From the NCBI RefSeq assembly GCF_900114895.1, contig NZ_FOUO01000005.1, positions 62,001 to 126,000 on the forward strand: 64,000 nucleotides of DNA. The letters are read 5' to 3'. The DNA is from Ectothiorhodospira mobilis. GTDB lineage: Bacteria; Pseudomonadota; Gammaproteobacteria; Ectothiorhodospirales; Ectothiorhodospiraceae. The notes under the pieces were generated by a model. That model worked only from the letters and a program-made list of their open reading frames with translations. It was not told where the DNA came from and did no database searches. Below, one piece after another: positions 18,488 to 27,732 of the stretch. Both the position numbers and the translations under genes were made by a program. Each line of letters starts with the position of its first letter. Position 1 is the stretch's first letter.

Positions 18488-21400
18488 TCAGTCCCGGGCG
18501 CGGGTGATCCAGTCGGTGATCTCCAGACGGCTGATGATGGCCCCGCCCTCGGGGTGGTGCAGCTTGCCCACGTGCACCAGAAACGCGGGGGCACCCGGCC
18601 CCTCCCCCTGCCGGTACTCCAGGGCAAAGCCCTCGCAACGGTCCTGCAGGACCCGCTGCAGTTCCCGCGCCATCCGCTCCCCGGCGCCGTCCGCCTCCAT
18701 GCGGCCATCGCGGCAGCGCTGCAGGAAGTCCTCCCCCGGTTCGGGCACCCCCATGGGGTCCTTGGGATGGGCCCGGGCGTAGGCCCGCCAGGCGGTATTC
18801 ACCATCTGCACCCGGCCCTCCCGGTCCAGCACCGCCACCTGGTGGGCCTGGGAATCCAGCACCGCCTGCAGCCGGGCCACGTCCCGCACCGAGGTGATGT
18901 CCACCAGGGTCATCACCGCGCCGCGGCTGGCCTGCCCCTCCAGGGTGTAGGGCAGGATGCGAAGCAGGTAATAGCGGCCCGAGGCGGAGGGCACCTCGTG
19001 TTCGCAGGGGCGCCCCTCCCGAAGGCTCAGGCGCAGGTCCTGCATCAGCTCCGGGTAATCCAGGCTGTGGGTGAAATCGTCGATGGGCCGGCCCACGTCC
19101 CCGTCCCGGATCTTGAAGATCTGCTGCACCTCGGGGGTGAAGCGGGTGATGCGCAGGGACTCGTCCAGGAACAGGGTGGCGATGGAGGCCGCCTTGGCCA
19201 TGCTGTCCAGGTCCGCATTCAGGCGGTTGAGGATCTGGATCTTCTCCTGGTTCTCGGCGTTGACGGTGTAGAGCTCCTCGTTCACCGACTGCAGTTCCTC
19301 GTTGGAGCTCTGCAGTTCCTCGTTGGCGGCCATCATCTCCTCGTTGGTGGCCTGGAGTTCCTCGTTGGAGGCCTCCAGTTCCTCGATGGTGGCCTGCAGG
19401 CTCTCCCGCGTGGCCGCCAGTTCCTGCTCCAGGGAGTGGATGCGCTCCATGGCCTCAGCGTTCATGTCCAGGGCCTGGGGGGCCTCCCCGTCCCCGGCGG
19501 GGGGCTCCTCCTGGGCCTCGAAGGACAGCAGCAGGAACGGGGCGTTGCGGTCCTCCCCGTCCAGGCGGCGCGCGCTCAGGCGCAGGCGCGCCGCGCTGCC
19601 GTCCGGTAGCTGAAAGCGCCCGGCCTCCGAACGGATGGGCTCATCGCTCTTCATGGCGCGGCGCAGCAGGGCCTGGGCCACGGGCACGATGCCGGAGGGC
19701 AGAAGCCGGGAGACCTCCAGGGTGATGCTGCCGGAGGGGAAGTGCAGATAACGCTGGGCGTCCCCGAAGATATGGATCAGCTCCATGGCATCGGACAGCA
19801 GGATGCTGGGGGGGGCGTGATCCCGCAGCAAGGCATGCTGCGCCGACTCGATGGCGGAGGCATCCCGGGAACGGGCGGCTGCGCCCGCTGGCGGGCGGGA
19901 TGGCCTGGTGGTCCCCTGGCGGCCCCCGGGAGGGGGACCCGAGAGTCGGGTGTCCACCGGCAGGGTGGCGCTGCGCAGCATCTGGAAGAGCTTGTGCTTG
20001 CTGCTCACCGGGGTGAAGTCCGGCCCCAGGGCCCCCAGGGACTCGCTGGTGCCCAGGAAGAGATACCCCCCCGGGGCCAGGGCGTACTGCAGGCGGCGCA
20101 GGGCGCGCTCCTGGGTGGCCGGAAGGAAGTAGATGAGTACGTTGCGGCAGCACACCAGGTCCATGCGGGTGAAGGGCGGATCCTCCACCAGGTTGTGGCG
20201 GGCGAACACCAGGGTCTGGCGCAGTTCCGGCCGCACCACGAAGTGGCTGCCCCGCTTGATGAAGAAGCGCTCCAGGCGCTCCGGGGAGACCTCCGCCATG
20301 ATGGCCTCGGAGAAGGTGCCGGCACTGGCGGCGTCCACGTTCTTCTGCTCCACGTCGGTGGCGAAGATCTTGATGTCCGGCCAGCGCTGCAGCCGTTCGA
20401 AGGCCTCGGCGAAGAGCATGGCCACGGAATAGGCCTCCTCGCCGGTGGACATGCCCGCCACCCAGACGCGGATGGGATGGGCCTCGCTGGCCTGGCGCAC
20501 GATGGCGTCCACCGCCCGCTCGGCCAGAACCTCGAAGGCGTCGGGGTCGCGGAAGAAGTTGGTCACGGGGATGAGGATCTCCCGGCGCAGCACCGAGACC
20601 TCCCCGGAATCCGCCTCCAGCAGTTCCAGGTAGTGCTCGAAATCCGGCACATGGCGCACCTGCATGCGCCGTTCGATGCGCCGCAGCACCGTGGCGGGCT
20701 TGTAGTCCCGGAAATTGACCCCGCCATGGTTGTGCAGCAGGTGGAAGATCCCCTCCAGGGCCGAACCCGTATCCAGTTCCCCGCTGGCGCGCGGGGGAGG
20801 GGGCACCTGGGTGTCCGGCTTTTGCTGGATATGGTCCCGGATGCGCGCCCCCAGGGCATCCGGCGGCAGCACCTCGTCCACCAGGCCGGTGGCGATGATG
20901 CTGCGGGGCATGCCGTCGAACTTGGCGCTCTCCGGGTCCTGGGCCAGCAACAGGCCGCCGGCGTCGTTGATGGCCACGGAGCCGCGGGTGCCGTCGGAGC
21001 CCGTGCCCGAGAGGATCACGCCGATGGCGCGGTCGCCGAACTCCCGCGCCAGGGAGGAGAAGAACAGGTCGATGGGCAGGGACAGGGCCCCGGGGTTCTT
21101 GGGGCTCAGGCGCAGTTGCCCGTCCACCACGGTCATGAGATTGCCCGGGGGGATCAGGTAGATGGTCTCCGCCCGGATCGCCATGGCGTCCTCCACCGTC
21201 TGCACCGGCATGCGGGTGTGCCGCGACAGGAGGTTGCCCATCAGGCTCTTGTGGTCGGGGGAGAGGTGCTGCACCACCACGAAGGCGGCCCCGGTCCCCT
21301 CGGGCATGGCCTCGAAGAGCTGTTCCAGGGCCTCCAGCCCCCCGGCGGAGGCCCCCACCCCCACCACATGCCCTTGGAAACCGGTCCCTTCCTGTGGCGG

Positions 21401-21508
21401 CAGTGCATCCGGGGCCTCCAGGCGGGCCAGTTCCGCCTCATCCGGGGCTGCCAGCCGCGGGGTCGGGGTATGTTCCAGGGCCTTGGGGTCTTCGCGGGAG
21501 GGGGTCAT
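18488..21508 (-). CDS. CheB-CheR fusion with coiled coil and PAS domains
   Basis: A 1006-residue fusion. Residues ~46-235 are a CheB methylesterase with catalytic GASAGG (S54), QHLSPDH (H81) and GTGSDG (D172). Residues ~255-520 are a CheR methyltransferase ([17 protein letters not shown]). A heptad-rich coiled coil with repeated NEELQ units (~690-770) leads to two PAS-like domains. No receiver domain precedes CheB and no kinase follows. It may set the modification state of chemoreceptors, and the MCP gene lies directly upstream on the same strand. MTPSREDP at 21508 was chosen as start; the frame is open to 21655 without family-like sequence. Confidence 0.9.
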   Translation of the reverse strand: MTPSREDPKALEHTPTPRLAAPDEAELARLEAPDALPPQEGTGFQGHVVGVGASAGGLEALEQLFEAMPEGTGAAFVVVQHLSPDHKSLMGNLLSRHTRMPVQTVEDAMAIRAETIYLIPPGNLMTVVDGQLRLSPKNPGALSLPIDLFFSSLAREFGDRAIGVILSGTGSDGTRGSVAINDAGGLLLAQDPESAKFDGMPRSIIATGLVDEVLPPDALGARIRDHIQQKPDTQVPPPPRASGELDTGSALEGIFHLLHNHGGVNFRDYKPATVLRRIERRMQVRHVPDFEHYLELLEADSGEVSVLRREILIPVTNFFRDPDAFEVLAERAVDAIVRQASEAHPIRVWVAGMSTGEEAYSVAMLFAEAFERLQRWPDIKIFATDVEQKNVDAASAGTFSEAIMAEVSPERLERFFIKRGSHFVVRPELRQTLVFARHNLVEDPPFTRMDLVCCRNVLIYFLPATQERALRRLQYALAPGGYLFLGTSESLGALGPDFTPVSSKHKLFQMLRSATLPVDTRLSGPPPGGRQGTTRPSRPPAGAAARSRDASAIESAQHALLRDHAPPSILLSDAMELIHIFGDAQRYLHFPSGSITLEVSRLLPSGIVPVAQALLRRAMKSDEPIRSEAGRFQLPDGSAARLRLSARRLDGEDRNAPFLLLSFEAQEEPPAGDGEAPQALDMNAEAMERIHSLEQELAATRESLQATIEELEASNEELQATNEEMMAANEELQSSNEELQSVNEELYTVNAENQEKIQILNRLNADLDSMAKAASIATLFLDESLRITRFTPEVQQIFKIRDGDVGRPIDDFTHSLDYPELMQDLRLSLREGRPCEHEVPSASGRYYLLRILPYTLEGQASRGAVMTLVDITSVRDVARLQAVLDSQAHQVAVLDREGRVQMVNTAWRAYARAHPKDPMGVPEPGEDFLQRCRDGRMEADGAGERMARELQRVLQDRCEGFALEYRQGEGPGAPAFLVHVGKLHHPEGGAIISRLEITDWITRARD

Positions 21509-21695
21509 GAATGGCCGTCGCCCATGGTTGCAGGTGGCCCCCATTGTAGAGCAAGGGGATCCCCGCGGGCACCGCGGCCACGGCCGCCGGCGGACTCGGT
21601 CCAGCCCGGCCATGGGCGCGCACCCGCTTAGGGCGCGCGCAGGCCGACCCCGCACCTCCGGCGGGGGGCGGGAAAGGACGCGCCGGGGCGGGGCA

Positions 21696-23615
21696 TCAGT
21701 AGCGGAAACGGCCCACCAGGCCCTGCAGCTCCCGGGTCAGACGCGCCAGTTCCTCGCCGCTGCCGGCGGTCTGCTTCGCGCCCTCGGCGGTCTCTTCGGA
21801 GATGTCGTTGATGTGCACCAGGTTGCGGTTGATCTCGTCCGCCACCGTGCTCTGTTCCTCCGCCGCCGAGGCGATCTGCGCGTTCATGTCGGAGATGCGG
21901 CTCACCGCATCGGTGATACTGGAGAGGGCCTGCTCGGCGCTGCCCGCCTGCTCCACGGTACCCGAGGCCCGGTTGCGCCCCTGCTCCATGACCTGTACGG
22001 ACTCCCGCGCCGCCTGCTGCAGCTGTTCGATCATGCCCTGGATCTCCTGGGTGGAGTCCTGGGTGCGGCTGGCCAGGGTGCGCACCTCGTCCGCCACCAC
22101 GGCAAAACCCCGGCCCGCCTCCCCGGCCCGGGCCGCCTCGATGGCGGCGTTCAGGGCCAGCAGGTTGGTCTGCTCGGCGATGCCCCGGATCACGTCCAGC
22201 ACGGCACCGATGCCCTCGGAGTCCTTGCCCAGGCGATTGATGCTCTCCGCGGCCCGGTTCACGTCCTCGGCCAATTGACGGATGGACTGCATGGTCTCCT
22301 GCACCACCCGTGAGCCCTCGCCGGCACTGCCATCCGCCTCGCGGGCCGCCTCGGCGGCGTACTCGGCGTTGCGCGCCACATCCTGCACCGTGGAGGTCAT
22401 CTCGTTCATGGCGGTGACCACCTGCTCGATCTCCGTGCGCTGGCGCTGCATGCCCTCGTTGGTGCGCGCGGTGACCGTGTTCATCTGCTCCGAGGCGGCG
22501 GCCAGGTGTTCGGTGGATCCCCCCACCTGCCGCACCGTCTCCTGCACCCGCTCGGCAAAGCGGTTGAAGGCGGCCGCCATTTCGGCGATCTCGTCCCGCC
22601 CCCCGGACTCCAGGCGGCGGGTGAGGTCCCCCTCCCCTTCGGCGATGTCCCGCATGGCCTCCACGGCGCGCTGCATGGGGCGGGTGATGGTGCGCCCCAT
22701 GAACCAGGCGGTGGCCAGTCCCGCCAGCAGGGCCAGCAGCCCCACCCCCAGGACGGTGTTGCGGGCCATGGCCGCCGCCTGCACGTAGTAGCTGCGGTCC
22801 AGGGAGACCGCCAGCACCCCGACGGGCTCGCCGGAGTAGTCCTGCACCGGCGCGGCGTAGACGGCCACCGGATCCTCGCCCAGGCGGGCGGTTGTGAAGG
22901 CCTCACCCGTATCCAGGGCCCCCCGCAGGGCATCTTCGGGCATGAGATCCGCGGATCGCCAGGTGCTGGCAAAGGGCTCCAGGCGGCCCTCCCGCAGGGT
23001 ATGCAGGGCGATGTGCATCCCGACCCCGGACCACTCATCGCGAATCTGCTGAAAGAAGGGTTCCCCGAAGGACATGCCCAGTTCCAGGGAGCCCACCTGC
23101 TCCCCGGCATGGCGCACCGGCACCACGCCGCGGATGCCCAGGCCCGCAACGCCGCTCTCCAGCCCGCGCACCGGCCGGCCCGTGCGGTTCACCTCCACCA
23201 CCGTGTGGCGGAAACCGGAGAGGTCATCACCGAATTTCTCGGGCCGGTGCAGGCGCAGGAAGGAGGTGGCGGGGGCGGTGTGGAACTGGAACTGGCGCAC
23301 CGCATACTCTTCCCTGAGGTAGTCGTGCATGGGTAGCAGCAGTTGCCGCAGGGCTTCCCGATCCCGCTGCGCGAAGCGCCGGGTGATGCTGTCCAGCTGG
23401 GCCAGGGCCCCGGAGACGGCCGCACCCACCTTGGCCTCGGCATCGATGCGACCGACGATCTCGTCGTGCAGGGCCCGCAGTTCCCGCTCTTCCGCCTCGC
23501 GGATGATCCCGTTCAACTGGCCCACCACCAGGGGCAGCAGGACCGCCAGCATCACCACCAGGGTCAGGGCCACCCCCAGGATCAGCCGCTGGCCGATGCG
23601 AAGACGTTGCAGCAT
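21696..23615 (-). CDS. Methyl-accepting chemotaxis protein
   Basis: A 639-residue chemoreceptor. A membrane helix at ~12-32, a periplasmic ligand-binding domain of Cache-like character (~35-280), a second helix (~284-305), HAMP (~306-358) and a cytoplasmic signalling domain with the conserved hairpin tip ([18 protein letters not shown], near 490) are visible. AGGGAG precedes ATG 23615. Its position just upstream of the CheB-CheR fusion, 187 bases away and co-oriented, suggests they work in one pathway. The frame is open back to 23738, but the membrane anchor right after 23615 fixes the start. Confidence 0.93.
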   Translation of the reverse strand: MLQRLRIGQRLILGVALTLVVMLAVLLPLVVGQLNGIIREAEERELRALHDEIVGRIDAEAKVGAAVSGALAQLDSITRRFAQRDREALRQLLLPMHDYLREEYAVRQFQFHTAPATSFLRLHRPEKFGDDLSGFRHTVVEVNRTGRPVRGLESGVAGLGIRGVVPVRHAGEQVGSLELGMSFGEPFFQQIRDEWSGVGMHIALHTLREGRLEPFASTWRSADLMPEDALRGALDTGEAFTTARLGEDPVAVYAAPVQDYSGEPVGVLAVSLDRSYYVQAAAMARNTVLGVGLLALLAGLATAWFMGRTITRPMQRAVEAMRDIAEGEGDLTRRLESGGRDEIAEMAAAFNRFAERVQETVRQVGGSTEHLAAASEQMNTVTARTNEGMQRQRTEIEQVVTAMNEMTSTVQDVARNAEYAAEAAREADGSAGEGSRVVQETMQSIRQLAEDVNRAAESINRLGKDSEGIGAVLDVIRGIAEQTNLLALNAAIEAARAGEAGRGFAVVADEVRTLASRTQDSTQEIQGMIEQLQQAARESVQVMEQGRNRASGTVEQAGSAEQALSSITDAVSRISDMNAQIASAAEEQSTVADEINRNLVHINDISEETAEGAKQTAGSGEELARLTRELQGLVGRFRY

Positions 23616-23810
23616 GACGAGCACTCCCTGTTGCTTGTAAAAGCGGCTTCCGGGCACGCCCGCAGGTGTGCACGGCGGACCCGCCGGCCGGTGTATCCCT
23701 TGTGGCGGCCGGGCCCGGAGAAAGTTGAGTCTTCGCAACCGATCCAGCCCATGGGCCCCGCAAGCAAGGGCGGCTCATGCCCCTGATTGCGGGATCCTTG
23801 ACCAGGGGGA

Positions 23811-25409
23811 TCAGTTCCCGCCGATGCCGTGCTCCCGGGTGGCGCTGAACTCGATCTCCGGCCACTTCTCCTGGGCCATCTGCAGGTTCACCCGCGTGGG
23901 GGCGATGTACACCAGGTCCCCCCCGTGGTCGATGGCCAGGTTGCTGGCGGCCTTGTCCTTGAACTGCTCCAGCTTGCGTTCATCCTCCGAGGTCACCCAG
24001 CGGGCCGTGTTCACGTTCACGTTCTCGAAGCTGGCGTCCACGTTGTATTCCGTCTTGAGGCGATGGGCCACCACATCGAACTGCAGCACCCCCACGGCGC
24101 CAAGGATCAGGTCGTTGTTGGTGAGGGGCTTGAACAACTGGGTGGCCCCCTCCTCGCACAACTGCTGCAGGCCCTTTTGCAGCTGTTTCATCTTCAGCGG
24201 GTCCCGCAGCTGGGCGCGGCGGAAGAGCTCGGGGGCGAAGTTGGGGATGCCGGTGAAGGCCAGTTTCTCCCCCTGGGTGAAGGTATCGCCGATGCGGATG
24301 GTGCCGTGGTTGTGGATGCCGATGATGTCCCCGGGGAAGGCCTCTTCCGTGTGTTCCCGGTCCGAGGCCAGGAAGGTGAGGGCATCGGCGATGCGCACGT
24401 CCTTGCCGATGCGCACGTGGTGCAGCTTCGAGCCCTTCTTGAAGCTGCCGGAGCAGATGCGCATGAAGGCGATGCGGTCCCGGTGCTGCGGGTCCATATT
24501 GGCCTGGATCTTGAACACGAAGCCGGAGAAGGTCTCCTCTTCCGGCAACACCTCGCGGCTCTCCGTGGCCCGGGGCCGCGGCGACGGGGCGTATTCCACG
24601 AAGTCGTCCAGCAGCTCCTGCAGGCCGAAGTTGTTGATGGCCGAACCGAAGAAGACCGGGGTGAGGCGGCCTTCCAGGTAGGCCTGCAGATCGAACGCGT
24701 GGGAGGCCCCCATCACCAGTTCCAGCTCCTCGCGCAGCTCCCGGGCCTGATCCCCCAGCACCTCGTCCAGGCGCGGGTTGTCCAGGCCCTGGATCACCTC
24801 CCCCTGCTGCATCTTGCCGCCGTGGGTGGGGGAGAACAGGTGCACCGCGTCGCGGCGGATGTGGTAGACCCCCTTGAAGCGCTTGCCCATGCCGATGGGC
24901 CAGGTCACGGGGGCGCAGGGGATCTTCAGCACCTCCTCCACCTCGTCCATGAGCTCGATGGGCTCTCGGCCTTCCCGGTCCAGCTTGTTGATGAAGGTCA
25001 TGATGGGGGTGTCCCGCAGGCGGCACACCTCCATGAGCTTGATGGTGCGCTCCTCCACGCCCTTGGCCACGTCGATCACCATCAGGGCCGAGTCCACGGC
25101 GGTGAGGGTGCGGTAGGTGTCCTCGGAGAAGTCCTGGTGCCCTGGGGTGTCCAGCAGGTTGACGATGCGGTCCTTGTAGGGAAACTGCATCACCGAGGAG
25201 GTGACGGAGATGCCGCGCTGCTTCTCCAGCTCCATCCAGTCGGAGGTGGCGTGGCGGTCGGACTTGCGCCCCTTGACGGTCCCCGCCAGCTGGATGGCGC
25301 CGCCGTAGAGCAGGAGCTTCTCGGTGACGGTGGTCTTACCCGCGTCCGGGTGGGAAATGATGGCGAAGGTGCGCCGGCGGGCGGTCTCGGTGGCGTGCTT
25401 GGATGGCAT
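23811..25409 (-). CDS. prfC: Peptide chain release factor 3
   Basis: A 532-residue translational GTPase that recycles RF1 and RF2 from the ribosome after termination. The G1 motif SHPDAGKTT lies near residue 19, then RGISVTSSV (G2), [14 protein letters not shown] (G3) and NKLDRE (G4). Length and sequence are as usual for RF3. It forms a single gene between the MCP and the DUF3106 gene, all leftward. Confidence 0.97.
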   Translation of the reverse strand: MPSKHATETARRRTFAIISHPDAGKTTVTEKLLLYGGAIQLAGTVKGRKSDRHATSDWMELEKQRGISVTSSVMQFPYKDRIVNLLDTPGHQDFSEDTYRTLTAVDSALMVIDVAKGVEERTIKLMEVCRLRDTPIMTFINKLDREGREPIELMDEVEEVLKIPCAPVTWPIGMGKRFKGVYHIRRDAVHLFSPTHGGKMQQGEVIQGLDNPRLDEVLGDQARELREELELVMGASHAFDLQAYLEGRLTPVFFGSAINNFGLQELLDDFVEYAPSPRPRATESREVLPEEETFSGFVFKIQANMDPQHRDRIAFMRICSGSFKKGSKLHHVRIGKDVRIADALTFLASDREHTEEAFPGDIIGIHNHGTIRIGDTFTQGEKLAFTGIPNFAPELFRRAQLRDPLKMKQLQKGLQQLCEEGATQLFKPLTNNDLILGAVGVLQFDVVAHRLKTEYNVDASFENVNVNTARWVTSEDERKLEQFKDKAASNLAIDHGGDLVYIAPTRVNLQMAQEKWPEIEFSATREHGIGGN

Positions 25410-25542
25410 GGGGGCGTCTGCAATGGGGCTTGATGAAACCCGCTATTGTACCGGCCCCGGCCGGGGCGCGGCCATCCCAGGCCCCGGCCGGGGCCCCACG
25501 CCGGCATGGGGCGTGCAGTCCCGACGGGGACTCCCGCCGTCC

Positions 25543-26046
25543 CTAGCGGCAATGTCCGCGCAAGCCCCCCGGCGGACCGCCGTTCCCCCCATGGGGGCCC
25601 TGGCGGTGCTGGCGCAGCCGCTCGCGCTGCTGGGGGGAGAGGTCCTCCCAGCGCTCGCGCAGCTGCCGGCGATGTTCCGGCGGGAGCTGGCGGTAGCGCT
25701 CCCAGCGCTGGCGCAGGGCCTGGCGCTCCGCCTCGGTCATGGACTGCAATCGCCGGTGGTGATCGCGGATACGCTCCCGCTCCTGCGGCGATAGATCCCG
25801 CCAGCGCTCCAGGCGCTGGGCGATGCGCTGGCGCTGCTCCGGGTCCATCTCCCGCCAGCGCCCGGCCATCTCCAGGAGGCGGCGGCGGTGCTCCTCGGAG
25901 AGCCCGTCCCAGGCCTCCTCCATGGGCGCCAGCACGGTGCGCTGCCCGGCGTCCAGATCCGACCAGTCCGGCACCCCCTGCGCCATCGCCCCTCCCCAGG
26001 GCAGGCAGAGCAGGGCACCGGCCAGAAGAAGGGCCGCGGCCCTCAT
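25543..26046 (-). CDS. DUF3106 exported protein
   Basis: A 167-residue protein with a cleavable signal peptide (ALLLAGALLCLPWGGAMAQ). The mature part is almost entirely helical repeats of the form LSPEERERIRDHHRRLQSM, with recurrent W, P-E/P-Q and R residues, as in DUF3106 and broadly like Spy/CpxP periplasmic proteins. The C-terminus is Gly/Pro/His rich. It overlaps the anti-sigma-like gene by 4 bases (ATGA) and is the last gene of a sigma-factor operon. It may be an envelope sensor or chaperone, inferred from context only. Confidence 0.8.
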   Translation of the reverse strand: MRAAALLLAGALLCLPWGGAMAQGVPDWSDLDAGQRTVLAPMEEAWDGLSEEHRRRLLEMAGRWREMDPEQRQRIAQRLERWRDLSPQERERIRDHHRRLQSMTEAERQALRQRWERYRQLPPEHRRQLRERWEDLSPQQRERLRQHRQGPHGGNGGPPGGLRGHCR

Positions 26047-26420
26047 GGCTGCGACTCCGCGGCCCAGACGAGGAAGGCGGGATCGTCCAGATCCTCCACC
26101 CAGAAGGGGTCCTCGTCCGCGGTCATGAGCCAGTCCCAGTCCTGGGGCTCGGCCAGGGCCGCGGGCAGGGGCTGCGGACCCTGGGGGAAGGGGCCGAGGG
26201 CGACCCCCAGGGCAACGGTCAGCACCAGGGAGGCCGCCAGGGCCAGGCGCCCCACGGGCAGTTCCGGCAGGGCCAGGGGCAGGCGGCGCACGGGCCGCTG
26301 CAGGGCCTCGCGCCGGGCACGGCCCAGGCGCGCCCGTTCCGCGGGGGTCAGCCCCGCCTGTTGATCCAGGGTCCGGCCGATGCGCCGAAGCAGCGCGTCA
26401 TGGTGTTCTCCGGTATTCAT
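26043..26420 (-). CDS. Anti-sigma-factor-like membrane protein (DUF3619-like)
   Basis: A 125-residue protein: N-terminal cytosolic helix-rich part (residues 1-55, HDALLRRIGRTLDQQ), one membrane helix (~58-78) and a short periplasmic tail. The layout and its position directly after an ECF sigma gene, with a 4-base overlap, fit a single-pass anti-sigma factor. No zinc-binding HxxxCxxC motif is present. Weak resemblance to DUF3619 proteins, which also accompany ECF sigma factors. Confidence 0.7.
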   Translation of the reverse strand: MNTGEHHDALLRRIGRTLDQQAGLTPAERARLGRARREALQRPVRRLPLALPELPVGRLALAASLVLTVALGVALGPFPQGPQPLPAALAEPQDWDWLMTADEDPFWVEDLDDPAFLVWAAESQP

Positions 26421-27028
26421 CGGTAGGCCTCCAGTTGGCCCTGCAGGGTCTGCAGGGCACGATGCAGATGGGTCTTCACGCTCCCCTCGGTGATGCCCAG
26501 AGCGGCGGCGGTGGCCGCCGTGTCCAGGCCCTCCCAGTGGCGCAGCAGGAAGGCCTGCTGCTGGCGCAGGGGCAGGGCCCGCAGGGCGGTCTCCAGATCG
26601 CGGGCGAAGCGCCCGTCCGCCAGGGCCCGGTCCGGCCCGGGGGTGGCGGGGTCGGGGAAGGCGGCCATGGGGTCCTCCTCCCCCTCCTCCCCGGACCCGC
26701 CCCGGCCCAGGACCGCCATCACCCGCTGGCGCACCCGCCTGCGGCGGTAGGTATCCCGGATGCGGTTTTGCAGGATGCGCCAGAACAGGGGCCCCCAGGA
26801 GCCGGATGGCCGCTGCCGGTAACGGGTGATGAAGGCGGTCATGGCGTCCTGCACCAGGTCCAGGGCGGCCTCCCGGTCGTCCAGGGCCAGGGCCGCCATG
26901 CGCACGGCCCGGCCCTGGATCCCCTCCAGGAAGGCGTCCAGCGTGGGGGCGGCCTCGGCCTCCATGGACGCGGCCGGTGGGAGCGGCCCGTCATCCATGG
27001 CACCGACATCCGGCATGGATGTGTCCAT
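26417..27028 (-). CDS. ECF-type RNA polymerase sigma factor
   Basis: A 203-residue sigma factor. Region 2 (~residues 28-95) contains DREAALDLVQDAMTAF and FWRILQNRIRDTYRRRR; region 4 (~140-200) has LPLRQQQAFLLRHWEGLDTAATAAALGI, split by family into helix-turn-helix, and SVKTHLHRAL. A Gly/Glu-rich linker joins them. The operon continues with an anti-sigma-like and a DUF3106 protein, and begins with a small exported protein upstream. This is the layout of a cell-envelope stress regulator. Confidence 0.88.
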   Translation of the reverse strand: MDTSMPDVGAMDDGPLPPAASMEAEAAPTLDAFLEGIQGRAVRMAALALDDREAALDLVQDAMTAFITRYRQRPSGSWGPLFWRILQNRIRDTYRRRRVRQRVMAVLGRGGSGEEGEEDPMAAFPDPATPGPDRALADGRFARDLETALRALPLRQQQAFLLRHWEGLDTAATAAALGITEGSVKTHLHRALQTLQGQLEAYR

Positions 27029-27037
27029 ACCCCCGGC

Positions 27038-27517
27038 TCAGCCCTGCCGCTCCAGCCATGCCCGGCGCTCGGCGGGATCCATGTCCCGCAACCGGTCGCG
27101 CATCTCCAGGCGCTCCTCGGGGGACATCCCCCACAAGGTCTCGCGCAGGGCCTGCCGCGCCTCCGGGTCCATGGGCCCGGGACGGGTATCCATGGCTCGA
27201 TCCTGACCGCGGCGGTTCCCGGCAGAGGTGCAGTCCCCCGGACCGCCCGAGCCGGGGCGGCCATCCTTCATCTCCCGGCCGGCGCCTGGGCCCTTGTCCT
27301 GACACGGCCCCGAGGGATCCCCCATGGCCTGGCGCGGCTTGTTGCTCCCGCTCATGCCGGCGCAGGGGCGGTCGTTGTCCATGCGTGCCCCGGGGCCACC
27401 GGGGGCGGCCTGTGCGTGACCGGCGGCGGCCAGGACCAGGACCAGGCACAGGCACAGGCCTGCCGCGGCGGTGCGCCTGGGGCGCGGGGGATGGCCAGGG
27501 AATCTTCTTGCGTTCAT
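27038..27517 (-). CDS. Small exported protein preceding the sigma factor (Spy/DUF3106-like tail)
   Basis: A 159-residue protein with a signal peptide (AAAGLCLCLVLVLAAAGHAQA). The middle is low-complexity Gly/Pro/Asp with three cysteines. The C-terminal ~45 residues (LRETLWGMSPEERLEMRDRL) resemble the repeats of the DUF3106 protein three genes downstream and Spy-like periplasmic proteins. AAGGAG lies just upstream of ATG 27517. It is first in the operon, 9 bases before the sigma gene, so it may be part of the signal the sigma system monitors. Confidence 0.7.
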   Translation of the reverse strand: MNARRFPGHPPRPRRTAAAGLCLCLVLVLAAAGHAQAAPGGPGARMDNDRPCAGMSGSNKPRQAMGDPSGPCQDKGPGAGREMKDGRPGSGGPGDCTSAGNRRGQDRAMDTRPGPMDPEARQALRETLWGMSPEERLEMRDRLRDMDPAERRAWLERQG

Positions 27518-27732
27518 GACGGTATGCTCCTTCCGGTTGCGGTGTTGTGATGCGTTCATGGGGGGAATACGCACCACAATGGTTGCGGTTGACCCGGATC
27601 CGGGCATCGGGGTTGCATCAATCTCAGTTGCATTGTGTCAACCCGGGGACTCCTATAAAGTCCTGCCGGGTCATGCAGGGTGCCACGGCGCGGCCCCATG
27701 CCCCTCCCCCCGAGCCCCGAACAGAGTCCGCC

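Noticed and set aside
11299-18708. A 2469-codon open frame on the - strand opposite the two GGDEF-EAL genes
   Set aside because: Low-complexity Gly/Pro/His/Gln composition and no domains; it is an antisense by-product of high GC over two well-supported genes.
23829-25433. A 534-codon + strand frame opposite prfC
   Set aside because: No family signature; prfC on the other strand has all G motifs.
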